Origin: an uncultured Eubacterium sp.
GTDB lineage: Bacteria > Bacillota > Clostridia > Lachnospirales > Lachnospiraceae
DNA: 18,259 nucleotides
Direction: 5' to 3'
NCBI GenBank assembly: GCA_905236735.1
Contig: CAJOOU010000116.1
Location: forward strand, 1 to 18,259
In this document: one piece after another, positions 5,363 through 13,502 of the stretch
Layout: each line of letters starts with the position of its first letter
Position numbering within the stretch: position 1 is the first letter of the stretch
Program-made: the position numbers and the translations under genes
The notes under the pieces: generated by a model
The model's database searches: none
Seen by the model: the letters and a program-made list of their open reading frames with translations, nothing else
Told to the model about the DNA's origin: nothing

Positions 5363-8190
5363 TGAAAGCAAGAGATTTTATTAAAATAAAAGGTGCAAAA
5401 GAACACAATCTGAAAAATGTTGATGTGGAGATACCAAGGGATAAACTGGTGGTTTTTACCGGGTTGTCGGGCTCGGGAAAATCGTCTTTGGCCTTTGATA
5501 CCATTTATGCCGAAGGGCAGAGGCGGTATATGGAGTCTCTGTCGTCCTATGCGAGGCAGTTCCTCGGACAGATGGAGAAACCGAATGTGGAAAGCATAGA
5601 GGGGCTTTCGCCGGCCATATCCATAGATCAGAAGTCTACCAACAGGAATCCCCGTTCTACGGTGGGTACGGTTACTGAGATTTATGATTATTTCAGACTT
5701 TTATATGCCAGGATAGGAGTGCCTCACTGCCCCAAATGCGGAAAAGAAATTTCCAAGATGACTGTTGACCAGATGACGGACAGGATAATGGGACTTGAGG
5801 AAGGCAAAAGAATACAGCTTCTGGCCCAGGTGGTAAAGGGCAGGAAAGGCGAGCACCAGAAGGTGTTTGAAAGGGCCAAAAAGAGCGGCTATGTCAGGGT
5901 GAGGGTTGACCGGAATATGTATGACCTTTCGGATGATATAAAGCTCGATAAAAACAAAAAACATGATGTTGAGATTATTGTGGACAGACTTAAGATAAAG
6001 GAAGGGATAGAAAAAAGACTTTCCGATTCCATAGAAAATGTCTTAAAGCTTTCGGGCGGCACTCTTCTGGTGGATGTGCTGGGGGAGGAAGAAATACTTA
6101 TGTCGGAGAGTTTCTCCTGCCCGGACTGTGATATATCCATAGACGAGATTGAGCCGAGAAGTTTTTCTTTCAACAATCCTTTCGGAGCCTGCCCGGTGTG
6201 TGCGGGACTCGGCTATAAGATGGAGTTTGATCTGGACCTTATTATTCCGGATAAATCAAAGTCCATAAACGAAAACTGCATAGCCGTAAACGGGTGGCAG
6301 TCGGCAACAAAGGAGGGGAGCTGGACCAGATGCATACTGGAAGGGCTTGCGGATAAATACGGATTTGATCTGGATACCCCGTTTGAAAATCTGGACAAAG
6401 ACGCACAAAACATTATTATATACGGAACAGGTGGACAAGAGGTAAGCTTTACCTATAAGAGCATGAGGGGTGTAGGCGAATACAAGGTGGCGTTTGAAGG
6501 TATTCTTGAGAATGTAAGACGCAGGTACAGAGAGGTATCATCCGAAACCCAGAAAGCGGAGTACGAGACATTTATGAGAATAACCCCGTGCGAAAGCTGC
6601 GAAGGGAAAAGACTTAAGGCCGAATCCCTTGCGGTAACTGTCGGAGATAAGAACATATATGAGGTTACTTCGCTCTCTGTTAAGACTCTCAAAGAATATA
6701 TGGATACACTAAAGCTGACGCATCAGCAGCAGCTCATAGGAGAAGAAATAATAAAAGAAATAAAATCCAGAGTGGGATTTCTGGTGGATGTGGGACTTGA
6801 CTATCTCACGCTTTCCAGAATGACGGCCTCACTTTCGGGAGGCGAAGCTCAGAGAATAAGGCTTGCGACCCAGATTGGTTCAGGTCTTGTCGGAGTGGCG
6901 TACATACTTGATGAACCCAGCATCGGTCTGCATCAAAGGGACAATGATAAACTGCTTGCTACTCTTAAACATCTTCGTGACCTCGGCAACACTCTTATAG
7001 TCGTCGAACATGATGAGGATACCATGAGAGAGGCTGACTGCATAGTTGATGTAGGCCCGGGGGCAGGAGTAAGAGGCGGAGAGATTGTAGCTGTCGGTAC
7101 GGCAGAAGAAATAATGAAGTGTAAAAAATCCGTAACAGGAGCCTACCTTAGCGGAAAACTTAAAATCCCGGTGCCAGCTAAAAGGAGGACGCCGGCGGGA
7201 TTTCTGACTGTTCATGATGCTTATATGAACAATCTGAAACATATAGATGTGGATATTCCTCTCGGGGTATTTACCTGTGTAACCGGAGTGTCCGGTTCGG
7301 GAAAGAGTTCTCTTGTAAATGAGATACTTTATAAATCTCTTGCAAAAAAACTGAACCGTGCCAGAACCATACCCGGAAAGCACGGCTCCGTTACCGGGGC
7401 AGAGCAACTGGACAAGGTAATTGACATAGACCAGTCGCCGATAGGCCGCACGCCCAGGTCAAATCCGGCTACATACTGCGGAGTCTTTGATATGATACGA
7501 GATCTTTTTGCGTCTACGCCCGAGGCAAAGGCAAAGGGATATTCCAAGGGAAGGTTCAGTTTTAATGTTAAAGGCGGCAGATGCGAGGCCTGCTCGGGAG
7601 ACGGCATTATAAAAATAGAGATGCATTTCCTGCCTGATGTATATGTTCCCTGTGAGGTTTGCGGCGGAAAGAGATATAACCGTGATACCCTTGACATATT
7701 ATACAAGGGGAAAAGTATCTATGATGTGCTTGATATGACGATAGAAGAGGCAGCAGAGTTTTTTGAAAATGTACCGAGTATAAAAAGAAAGATAGATACT
7801 CTTAATGATGTCGGACTTTCGTATGTCAAACTCGGCCAGCCCTCAACCCAGCTTTCGGGAGGTGAGGCACAGAGGGTTAAGCTCGCGACAGAGCTGTCGC
7901 GAAGAAGTACAGGCAAGACAATATACATCCTTGATGAGCCTACAACGGGACTGCATTTTGCAGATGTGCATAAATTGATAGACATCCTGCAGAAACTGAC
8001 GGAGGGAGGAAATACAGTTCTTGTTATAGAGCACAATCTTGATGTCATAAAATCGGCAGACTATATCATAGACATGGGACCGGAAGGCGGAGACGGCGGT
8101 GGCACTGTAGTGGCAACCGGTACTCCGGAGGAAGTGGCCCGAAACAAAAAGTCATACACCGGTAAGTATATAAAGAAGTATTTGGAATAA
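5362..8190 (+). CDS. uvrA: UvrABC excinuclease subunit A
   Basis: Damage-recognition ATPase of nucleotide excision repair; it loads UvrB on damaged DNA as a dimer. The length of 942 residues is standard. It begins with the UvrA N-terminus (IKIKGAKEHNLKNVDVEIP) and Walker A GLSGSGKSS (34-42). Next come QFLGQMEKP and the UvrB-binding/insertion region, the CPDC...CPVCAGLG zinc module and the first LSGGEAQRIRLA signature with ILDEPSIGLHQRD. The second half has GVSGSGKSSLV, IDQSPIGRTPRSNPATY, the zinc module CEACSGDG...CEVCGGKRY and LSGGEAQRVKLA with ILDEPTTGLHFAD. All ATPase and zinc residues that I can place are present. The start shares its A with the previous stop, with AGGAG about 11 bases upstream. 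No uvrB or uvrC is in the window, and no SOS-type box was identified. Confidence 0.98.
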   Translation: MKARDFIKIKGAKEHNLKNVDVEIPRDKLVVFTGLSGSGKSSLAFDTIYAEGQRRYMESLSSYARQFLGQMEKPNVESIEGLSPAISIDQKSTNRNPRSTVGTVTEIYDYFRLLYARIGVPHCPKCGKEISKMTVDQMTDRIMGLEEGKRIQLLAQVVKGRKGEHQKVFERAKKSGYVRVRVDRNMYDLSDDIKLDKNKKHDVEIIVDRLKIKEGIEKRLSDSIENVLKLSGGTLLVDVLGEEEILMSESFSCPDCDISIDEIEPRSFSFNNPFGACPVCAGLGYKMEFDLDLIIPDKSKSINENCIAVNGWQSATKEGSWTRCILEGLADKYGFDLDTPFENLDKDAQNIIIYGTGGQEVSFTYKSMRGVGEYKVAFEGILENVRRRYREVSSETQKAEYETFMRITPCESCEGKRLKAESLAVTVGDKNIYEVTSLSVKTLKEYMDTLKLTHQQQLIGEEIIKEIKSRVGFLVDVGLDYLTLSRMTASLSGGEAQRIRLATQIGSGLVGVAYILDEPSIGLHQRDNDKLLATLKHLRDLGNTLIVVEHDEDTMREADCIVDVGPGAGVRGGEIVAVGTAEEIMKCKKSVTGAYLSGKLKIPVPAKRRTPAGFLTVHDAYMNNLKHIDVDIPLGVFTCVTGVSGSGKSSLVNEILYKSLAKKLNRARTIPGKHGSVTGAEQLDKVIDIDQSPIGRTPRSNPATYCGVFDMIRDLFASTPEAKAKGYSKGRFSFNVKGGRCEACSGDGIIKIEMHFLPDVYVPCEVCGGKRYNRDTLDILYKGKSIYDVLDMTIEEAAEFFENVPSIKRKIDTLNDVGLSYVKLGQPSTQLSGGEAQRVKLATELSRRSTGKTIYILDEPTTGLHFADVHKLIDILQKLTEGGNTVLVIEHNLDVIKSADYIIDMGPEGGDGGGTVVATGTPEEVARNKKSYTGKYIKKYLE

Positions 8191-8272
8191 AACATAGAGC
8201 CGCGCTCAAAATGACATAAAAGTATTAATTCGGGCTGTTTTTGGGCGTGGCAAAAAAAACCTTAATATAAAA

Positions 8273-8290
8273 TGTACGAGTTGTCGTACA
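8273..8290. repeat. Perfect inverted repeat TGTACGA-GTTG-TCGTACA, candidate operator
   Basis: Two 7-base arms match perfectly around a 4-base spacer. The repeat ends 4 bases upstream of the -35 box of the sugar transporter promoter. Such a symmetric 18-base site is what a dimeric repressor or activator (for example of the LacI or GntR type) would bind. The position just upstream of -35 suits an activator at least as well as a repressor. No regulator gene lies next to it. Confidence 0.5.
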
Positions 8291-8294
8291 ATTG

Positions 8295-8323
8295 TTGCAA
8301 TTTCCGCTCAGATAAAGTACAAT
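8295..8323 (+). promoter_or_regulatory. Probable sigma-A promoter of the sugar ABC transporter operon
   Basis: TTGCAA (8295-8300) and TACAAT (8318-8323) are 17 bases apart, matching the consensus at 4 of 6 and 5 of 6 positions. Transcription would start near 8330, giving a leader of about 75 bases before the GTG at 8406. The region between uvrA and this promoter holds no clear terminator, so some read-through from uvrA is possible. Confidence 0.6.
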
Positions 8324-8405
8324 AGGTATAACTAGTTGTTTAGGCGTTTGGGGGGATGATACACTCCCAGGCAGCCGGTCTTTACTTATGAAAAGGGGTG
8401 GAAAA

Positions 8406-9917
8406 GTGAGTCAAGGTAAAACCTTTATTGAACTCGAGAATATTGTCAAGGTATTCCCGGGTGTAAGAGCCTTGGACGGTGTGTCCTTTGACATAAGAGA
8501 AGGAGAGTGCCATGCACTGTGCGGAGAGAACGGTGCAGGTAAATCTACTCTTATCAAGGTTATGACAGGAGCGCACGAGCGCACCGAAGGACATTATCGT
8601 ATAGACGGAGAAGAAGTTAATTTCAAGAATCCGCAGGAAGGTATAGCTGCAGGAGTATCCTGCGTATATCAGGAGCTTTCTATAGCTCCGCAGCTCGACA
8701 TTGCAAAAAATCTGTTCATTGGCAATCTGCCGATGAAGGGTGGTCTTGTGGACCACAAGACTCTCTATGCGGAAAGCAAGAAGATATTGGATGAACTGGG
8801 TATGAATGTATCTCCAAAGATGCCTGCCGGTGATTTATCAATCGGCCAGCAGCAGATGATAGAGATCGGTCGTGCCATGACGCGTAATGCGAGACTTATC
8901 ATAATGGATGAGCCGACATCTTCGCTTTCGGAGGCGGAGACAGACAAACTCTTCGAAATTATTCACAAACTATTGAAAAAGAATATTGCGATTGTATACA
9001 TTTCGCACAAGCTTGATGAGGTAATGTACCTTGCGGACAGGATTACGGTCATTCGTGACGGCAAGAACATTATTTCCGATGATAAGGATAACTTCACGGA
9101 AGACAAACTCATCGCCAATATGATTGGCAGATCGCTTGACAATATGTATGTCAAGGAGCCTGCCGAAATAGGCGATGTAATGATTGAAGTTAACAACCTT
9201 ACAAGCAAGGATGTTTTTGAAGATATTTCGTTCAGTGTAAGAAAGGGTGAAGTCGTTGGATTCTTCGGACTTGTGGGTGCGGGTCGAAGTGAGATAATGA
9301 GAGCGATTTTCGGGGTAGATAAGTATTCTTCGGGTGAAGTCATTGTAGACGGCAAAAAATTAAAGGGAGGCAATCCTGCCAATGCCATAAAGGCGGGCAT
9401 AGGATTTGCCACAGAGGACAGAAAGAAGGAAGGACTTGCGCTTGCACTTCAGATTCTTCTTAATATGACCCTGGTAAGACTGCCGTTTTTGGCAAAACTC
9501 GGTATAGTGGACAAACCTCATCAGAATGAGGCGGCACAGAAATATATGGAATCGATTTCCATAAAGGCTCCGTCTGTACATCAGCTGGTTGGCAATCTTT
9601 CGGGAGGTAACCAGCAGAAGGTAGTTGTGGCAAAATGGCTGATGATGAATCCTAAAGTACTCATAGTCGATGAACCGACCAGAGGTATCGATGTAGGCTC
9701 AAAGGCTGAGATTTACGGCCTTTTATCGGACCTTGCAAAGGAAGGTATCGCCATCATCGTTGTTTCTTCGGAAATAGAGGAAATAATGGGCGTGTGCGAC
9801 AGCGTTATAACAATATGCGAAGGCAAAAAGACGGGGCAGTTTGATATAACACCCGACCTCAGCCGTGAAAAAGTATTGGCTTACGCATTGGGAAAAACAA
9901 GTGAGGAGGTAGCATAA
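8406..9917 (+). CDS. Simple-sugar-type ABC transporter ATP-binding protein with two ATPase domains (MglA/RbsA/XylG family)
   Basis: Cytoplasmic double ATPase that drives uptake through the two following permeases. It has 503 residues, the normal size. An in-frame ATG exists at 8388, but the GTG at 8406 has AGGGGTGG at the right distance and gives the usual N-terminus (FIELENIVKVFPGVRAL). Domain 1 has Walker A GENGAGKST (40-48), signature LSIGQQQMIEIGRA and Walker B IIMDEPTSSL. Domain 2 has the degenerate Walker A GLVGAGRSE that is typical for this family, then ATEDRKKEGL, signature LSGGNQQKVVVAKW and IVDEPTRGIDVG. The stop is 2 bases before the next start. The family also imports ribose, galactose, xylose, AI-2 and nucleosides, so the substrate is open. 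Confidence 0.95.
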   Translation: MSQGKTFIELENIVKVFPGVRALDGVSFDIREGECHALCGENGAGKSTLIKVMTGAHERTEGHYRIDGEEVNFKNPQEGIAAGVSCVYQELSIAPQLDIAKNLFIGNLPMKGGLVDHKTLYAESKKILDELGMNVSPKMPAGDLSIGQQQMIEIGRAMTRNARLIIMDEPTSSLSEAETDKLFEIIHKLLKKNIAIVYISHKLDEVMYLADRITVIRDGKNIISDDKDNFTEDKLIANMIGRSLDNMYVKEPAEIGDVMIEVNNLTSKDVFEDISFSVRKGEVVGFFGLVGAGRSEIMRAIFGVDKYSSGEVIVDGKKLKGGNPANAIKAGIGFATEDRKKEGLALALQILLNMTLVRLPFLAKLGIVDKPHQNEAAQKYMESISIKAPSVHQLVGNLSGGNQQKVVVAKWLMMNPKVLIVDEPTRGIDVGSKAEIYGLLSDLAKEGIAIIVVSSEIEEIMGVCDSVITICEGKKTGQFDITPDLSREKVLAYALGKTSEEVA

Positions 9918-9919
9918 GA

Positions 9920-10945
9920 ATGGCAGAAGAAAAAAAGGCTCCGGAAAAGCAGAGTGCTTTCTCCAAATTTATGAGCATGAACGGCGCCTCCGTATTCGTG
10001 GCTATGCTTGTGGTAATGGTTTTGTTTGAAATCGTTATCCATATTCAGAGAGGCGGAACGGGAGGACTCGTCTTTATAACACCGCATAATATAATGCTTA
10101 TATTCAGGTCAATGCTTTACACCGGTATCATAGCATTTGGAATGACACTTGTAATGATTACGGGAAACATTGATTTGTCGGTTGGTTCCCAGCTTACATT
10201 TTTATGCAGCGTGTGTGCGATATTTATGATAAACACGGACAACGCGTTTGTAGGCATAGTCGGTACTCTTGCAGTCGGCGCAGTTTGCGGACTTGCAAAC
10301 GGATTACTGGTAAGCTATCTGAAACTTAACAGTTTTATAACCACCCTCGGTACGAGCTCGATATTTACCGCGCTTGCACTTATGGCTTCGGCCGGAACGG
10401 TACTGGTTATTCCGAACAACTGCTCAAAAGCATTCCAGCTTTTCGGTACAGCCAAGGTAGGACCGGTCAGCATACTTATTATATGGTTTGTGGTAGTGGC
10501 TGTTATATTGGGCTGGCTTTTATCAAAGACGGTCTTTGGACAGCAGCTTTATGTAGTGGGTTCAAACCCTGTTGCAGCGAGATTTTCCGGAATAAAATAT
10601 AAGCTTATAACAACAATTACTTATATTATTACCGGTCTTTGCTGCGGTCTTGCGGCAGTAGTAACCATGGCAAATGTAAAAAGTGCCAACCCGCAGTCGG
10701 GCTCGGGAGCAGAGATGGATGTTATCCTCTGCGTCGTACTCGGAGGCTGCGCAGTACAGGGCGGCAAGGGCTCTGTGTGGGGCACGGTTATCGGCGTTTT
10801 ATTCTATGGAGTGCTTGATAACGGATTTACCATGCTCAACCTTTCTACCTATATGAGATGGGTAGTCATGGGACTTATTATGGTATTTGTATTATCAATG
10901 GATGCATTAAAGAGTAGGGGGGTTAAGCTGTGGAAGAAAAAATAA
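9920..10945 (+). CDS. Sugar ABC transporter permease 1 (RbsC/MglC family)
   Basis: Membrane channel subunit, 341 residues. After a lysine-rich cytoplasmic start, hydrophobic segments follow throughout. The family motif GNIDLSVGS (82-90) follows GMTLVMIT, and a later VVLGGCAVQGGKGSVWGT block contains the usual GG...G(K)G(S/T) pattern. Also typical are NGLLVSYLKLNSFITTLGTS and QLYVVGSNPVAARFSGI. GAGGAGG lies 10 bases before the ATG. It is followed, with a 16-base overlap, by a second and different permease, which suggests a heterodimeric channel as in the two-permease members of this family. Confidence 0.93.
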   Translation: MAEEKKAPEKQSAFSKFMSMNGASVFVAMLVVMVLFEIVIHIQRGGTGGLVFITPHNIMLIFRSMLYTGIIAFGMTLVMITGNIDLSVGSQLTFLCSVCAIFMINTDNAFVGIVGTLAVGAVCGLANGLLVSYLKLNSFITTLGTSSIFTALALMASAGTVLVIPNNCSKAFQLFGTAKVGPVSILIIWFVVVAVILGWLLSKTVFGQQLYVVGSNPVAARFSGIKYKLITTITYIITGLCCGLAAVVTMANVKSANPQSGSGAEMDVILCVVLGGCAVQGGKGSVWGTVIGVLFYGVLDNGFTMLNLSTYMRWVVMGLIMVFVLSMDALKSRGVKLWKKK

Positions 10946-11979
10946 TTGACGGAAAAATTGTCGGCAAAAAAATCGGCAGAGCAGAAGATATGCCGGAGCT
11001 CGGAAGCAGACATAAAAAGATGGTTCGTACCTTTATGGACAACAACTCCATCCTCATTCTTGTGGTGCTTTTGTTTGTTGCGTTTATCGGCATAGATGCT
11101 TTTAAAACAAGCTTTTACAATGTTATTCTCTACTCGGCGCTTTACGGAGTAGTGTGTCTGGGACTTTCTCTTATTATGATTACGGGCAATATCGACCTTT
11201 CTCTCGGATACATGGCGGCCTTTTGCGGAGTAATAGTGGTACTTACCTTTAACGGCATATACGAATCTACCGGGAACGCCGCTTTGGGTATGGCAATAGG
11301 TATAATTGCGGCGCTTATAGTCGGAGGAATACTTGGAGCGTTTAACGGATTTATTGTTACTAAAATAGGGGTATCACCTCTTATAGCGACGATAGCGACC
11401 AACTATATTTATCAGGGGCTTGTTTACAACTTTGCCCAGACATCATTTGCGCCGACGGACAAAACACTCATATCTTCAATTGCCAAGACGCAGATAGCCG
11501 GCATCAAATGGCTGACACCTATGACAATAATCTTTGTTTTGTTTATCATAGGAGTGTTTGCATGGATGTATAAGACCGGATTCGGTAACAGACTCCATGT
11601 GGTAGGAGACAATCCTGAGGCTGCTGAGTATGCAGGTATAAGTGTTCCGCAGACGGTACTTGTGACATTTATTATTGCAGGAGTTTTTGCTGCGGTTACG
11701 GGATTTATGATGGTATCGTTTAACGGATACGCTATTTACACTCAGGGAGATTTCCTTGGAACATTCCCGATTTCATGCTGCGTTATCGGCGGCATCAAGA
11801 TGACCGGCGGTAAAGGTACGGCAGTACATGTGCTCCTCGGTATTTTGATAATGAGAACGATTTCGACAATGATGAGCGCGATGTTCTGGAATGCATACAG
11901 GGTAAACCTTGTAACAGGTATTCTCCTTGTACTTGTACTTGTTATTGACCACTTTACAAGTGAGAAAAAAGAGGATTAA
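10930..11979 (+). CDS. Sugar ABC transporter permease 2 (RbsC/MglC family)
   Basis: Second channel subunit, 349 residues, starting with GTG inside the end of the first permease gene (16-base overlap), with AGGGGGG about 8 bases upstream. The hydrophilic N-terminus of about 38 residues is longer than in permease 1. Family motifs are GNIDLSLGY (86-94), NGFIVTKIGVSPLIATIAT, RLHVVGDNPEAAEYAGI and CCVIGGIKMTGGKGTAVH. The two permeases resemble each other in layout but clearly differ, so this is an old duplication and not a recent repeat. The short spacing to its neighbours shows co-translation with permease 1. Confidence 0.93.
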   Translation: MEEKIIDGKIVGKKIGRAEDMPELGSRHKKMVRTFMDNNSILILVVLLFVAFIGIDAFKTSFYNVILYSALYGVVCLGLSLIMITGNIDLSLGYMAAFCGVIVVLTFNGIYESTGNAALGMAIGIIAALIVGGILGAFNGFIVTKIGVSPLIATIATNYIYQGLVYNFAQTSFAPTDKTLISSIAKTQIAGIKWLTPMTIIFVLFIIGVFAWMYKTGFGNRLHVVGDNPEAAEYAGISVPQTVLVTFIIAGVFAAVTGFMMVSFNGYAIYTQGDFLGTFPISCCVIGGIKMTGGKGTAVHVLLGILIMRTISTMMSAMFWNAYRVNLVTGILLVLVLVIDHFTSEKKED

Positions 11980-11997
11980 TATCCTGACAGAATTCGG

Positions 11998-12019
11998 TGA
12001 TCACGCCTGAGGCGTATCA
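11998..12019 (+). other. Stem-loop between permease 2 and the binding-protein gene
   Basis: TGAT-C-ACGCC, loop TGA, then GGCGT-ATCA: nine base pairs with one bulged C. It lies 18 bases after the permease stop and 40 bases before the next start. No T-run follows directly (TTTTT begins about 11 bases later), so it is not a classical terminator. It may protect the 3' end of a processed transcript or partly terminate, as is known before or after binding-protein genes in other importer operons. Confidence 0.5.
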
Positions 12020-12059
12020 TATATATCAATTTTTCTTAAAAAAAGGGAGGCAAAGAAAA

Positions 12060-13136
12060 ATGAAAAAAATGAAAAAGATACTTGCAGTTATGCTTGCACT
12101 TGCAATGGTATTTGCACTTGCAGCATGCGGATCAGAATCAGCATCAACCGGCGGTGAGTCTTCAGATGCACAGGCAACCGAAGAGGGCGGAGCACAGGCT
12201 CAGGAGCCTACCGGTGAAAGAGGAGAAACAGATGCTAACCTTGACTATCAGAGCTGTGACCTTTCCGGTAAAAATATCGGATATGTAACAATCAACTCAT
12301 CAGCTCCGTGGGGTGGACTTATCGGAACATCTTTTGCAAGCTATGCACAGGAAGTTGGTGCCAATGTAAATTCACTTGACGCTCAGACAAATGCAGATCA
12401 GGTTACAGAGTACGCACAGCAGATGATTGATGCAGGTGTTGACGCCCTCGTTATATTTGGCGGTGACATCAATGCAAATGCAGAAATCGCTAAGACAGCT
12501 TATGATGCAGGAGTGCCGCTCTTTATGGCAGCTCTTGATGTTGCTGAGTCAGGACGCGATTATGTAGCAGCAGTTGTAGGTCCGGATCAGGAAAAGATGT
12601 GCGCTGATATTGCTGAGTATGTTGTTGAAGAAAACGGCACAAGCGAAGAATTTACAGTAGTACAGATTAACGGTGTTCCTTTCCTTGAGGATTACATTGA
12701 GAGATGTGCAGGATTCCAGGGATATATGGCAGATTATCCAAACTATGATTTATCTGCAGAGCCGGCTGACTGCTACTCTTCAAGAACAGATGCAAAGGCC
12801 GCTATGGAAGAATTTATGACAGCTTATGATGTGGATATCGTAATGGGATATGATGATGATCTTACAATGGGAGCTGTTCAGGCCATTGAAGAAGCAGGTA
12901 AGACAGGACAGATTAAGGTTTATTCGCTTACAGGACAGAACGATGCCATCCAGGCAGTGGCTGACGGACAGATGCAGCTTACAGTTATCAACCGTGCTCA
13001 GGATATCGGAGCCGGACTTGTAACAGCGATCGCTGAGTACCTTGAGACAGGTTCAACAACATATTACCAGAGAACTCCTCTTACATATGTAACACCTGAC
13101 AATGTAGCTGACTACATCGGACAGGGTGAGTTCTAA
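12060..13136 (+). CDS. Sugar ABC transporter substrate-binding lipoprotein (Peripla_BP_4 type)
   Basis: Membrane-anchored receptor of the importer, 358 residues. The signal peptide MKKMKKILAVMLALAMVF leads to lipobox ALAAC with Cys23, followed by a low-complexity Ser/Ala/Glu/Gly/Gln linker to about residue 58. The mature domain begins with GKNIGYVTINSSAPWGG and continues with typical two-lobed binding protein elements (MIDAGVDALVIFGGD, DAGVPLFMAALDV, VMGYDDDLTMGAVQAIEEAG). The frame is open back to a GTG at 11997, but GGGAGG 9 bases before the ATG at 12060 and the signal peptide fix the start there. Its codons (ATT/ATC, GCA, ACA) differ from the ATA/AGG-rich neighbours, as expected for a highly made protein. 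The ligand cannot be told from the sequence. Confidence 0.95.
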   Translation: MKKMKKILAVMLALAMVFALAACGSESASTGGESSDAQATEEGGAQAQEPTGERGETDANLDYQSCDLSGKNIGYVTINSSAPWGGLIGTSFASYAQEVGANVNSLDAQTNADQVTEYAQQMIDAGVDALVIFGGDINANAEIAKTAYDAGVPLFMAALDVAESGRDYVAAVVGPDQEKMCADIAEYVVEENGTSEEFTVVQINGVPFLEDYIERCAGFQGYMADYPNYDLSAEPADCYSSRTDAKAAMEEFMTAYDVDIVMGYDDDLTMGAVQAIEEAGKTGQIKVYSLTGQNDAIQAVADGQMQLTVINRAQDIGAGLVTAIAEYLETGSTTYYQRTPLTYVTPDNVADYIGQGEF

Positions 13137-13150
13137 TAATTAAAAATTAT

Positions 13151-13189
13151 AAAAGTGGAAGCAGCTGGTCTGCTTCCACTTTTTTGTTT
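13151..13189 (+). terminator. Rho-independent terminator of the sugar transporter operon
   Basis: A perfect 14-base-pair stem (AAAAGTGGAAGCAG with CTGCTTCCACTTTT) around loop CTGGT is followed by a run of T residues. It begins 14 bases after the stop of the binding-protein gene. This is the strongest terminator in the window. Confidence 0.92.
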
Positions 13190-13227
13190 AATAGGAAATT
13201 GCTTTGCATTTCCTATTAAACAAAAAA
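13180..13227. repeat. Inverted repeat with 20-base perfect arms
   Basis: Arms 13180-13199 and 13208-13227 are perfect complements around the 8-base loop TGCTTTGC. The left arm begins with the T-run of the preceding terminator and the right arm ends in six A residues. On the minus strand the same T/A tracts flank the hairpin. It may serve as a second, bidirectional terminator or be one end of an inserted repeat. Confidence 0.8.
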
Positions 13228-13247
13228 CGCTCCGCTAAGGATGCGCA

Positions 13248-13314
13248 CTCGCGCGAGATGAAAATGTTGCATTCTGCAACCGCGCTCGGCGCGAGCATGT
13301 CGCAAGCGACATGC
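13248..13314. repeat. Cluster of four GC-rich palindromes/hairpins
   Basis: Within 67 bases there are CTCGCGCGAG (13248-13257, self-complementary), GTTGCA-TTC-TGCAAC (13266-13280), GCTCG-GCG-CGAGC (13284-13296) and GCATGTCGC-AA-GCGACATGC (13295-13314). The last two share two bases, so only one can form fully at a time. The layout resembles an interspersed palindromic repeat of the REP/ERIC kind, but there is only this one copy in the window, so repeat status is not shown. Confidence 0.6.
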
Positions 13315-13322
13315 TTTGTTCT

Positions 13323-13348
13323 GTAAGATAGGCTGACGCAAATCTTAC
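13323..13348. repeat. Stem-loop GTAAGAT...ATCTTAC
   Basis: Seven-base perfect arms enclose a 12-base loop. It directly follows the GC-rich hairpin cluster and may be its outer module. Confidence 0.5.
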
Positions 13349-13371
13349 GAACCTGAATTTAGCAAAGAAAA

Positions 13372-13402
13372 AAGCCAGGCTATGAGGGGATGTGCCTGAC
13401 TT
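13372..13402. repeat. Imperfect stem-loop AAGCCAGGC...GCCTGACTT
   Basis: Eight of nine positions pair around a 13-base loop. The left arm is preceded by A residues (AAAAAAGCC) and the right arm ends in TTT, so it is weakly terminator-like, but only a short T-run follows. Confidence 0.4.
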
Positions 13403-13416
13403 TCATTTCGGGGAGT

Positions 13417-13443
13417 GCCACTAAAGTCTCGGACTTTAGTGGC
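13417..13443. repeat. Strong stem-loop, 12-base-pair perfect stem
   Basis: GCCACTAAAGTC and GACTTTAGTGGC pair perfectly around loop TCG. No T-run follows on either strand, so it is not an ordinary terminator. It is one of the most stable-looking structures in the window, and its function is unknown. Confidence 0.7.
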
Positions 13444-13468
13444 TTGAGTTATGAAAAATTATATTAGC

Positions 13469-13502
13469 CTTTCGACTAGTACGGGTGATACTATAACGAA
13501 AG
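13469..13502. repeat. Two-part stem-loop CTTTCG-TAGTA...TACTA-CGAAAG
   Basis: An outer 6-base-pair stem and an inner 5-base-pair stem are separated by a 2x3 internal loop, with apical loop CGGGTGA. The internal asymmetry looks more like a folded RNA or a protein site than a terminator. It ends where the GATTGTG repeats begin. Confidence 0.45.

Noticed and set aside
8191..8272. Terminator of uvrA
   Set aside because: Only a 4-base-pair stem (GAGC-CGC-GCTC) and an unpaired A-run are seen; no stem followed by a T-run could be built.
8382..8756. Open frame of 124 codons on the minus strand inside the sugar ATPase gene
   Set aside because: It lies opposite a certain ATPase domain, has no family-like motif, and no ribosome site was evident; the same holds for the other frames opposite or inside strong genes.
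13228..13320. CRISPR-like array
   Set aside because: The units are palindromes of different sequence, not equal direct repeats with spacers.
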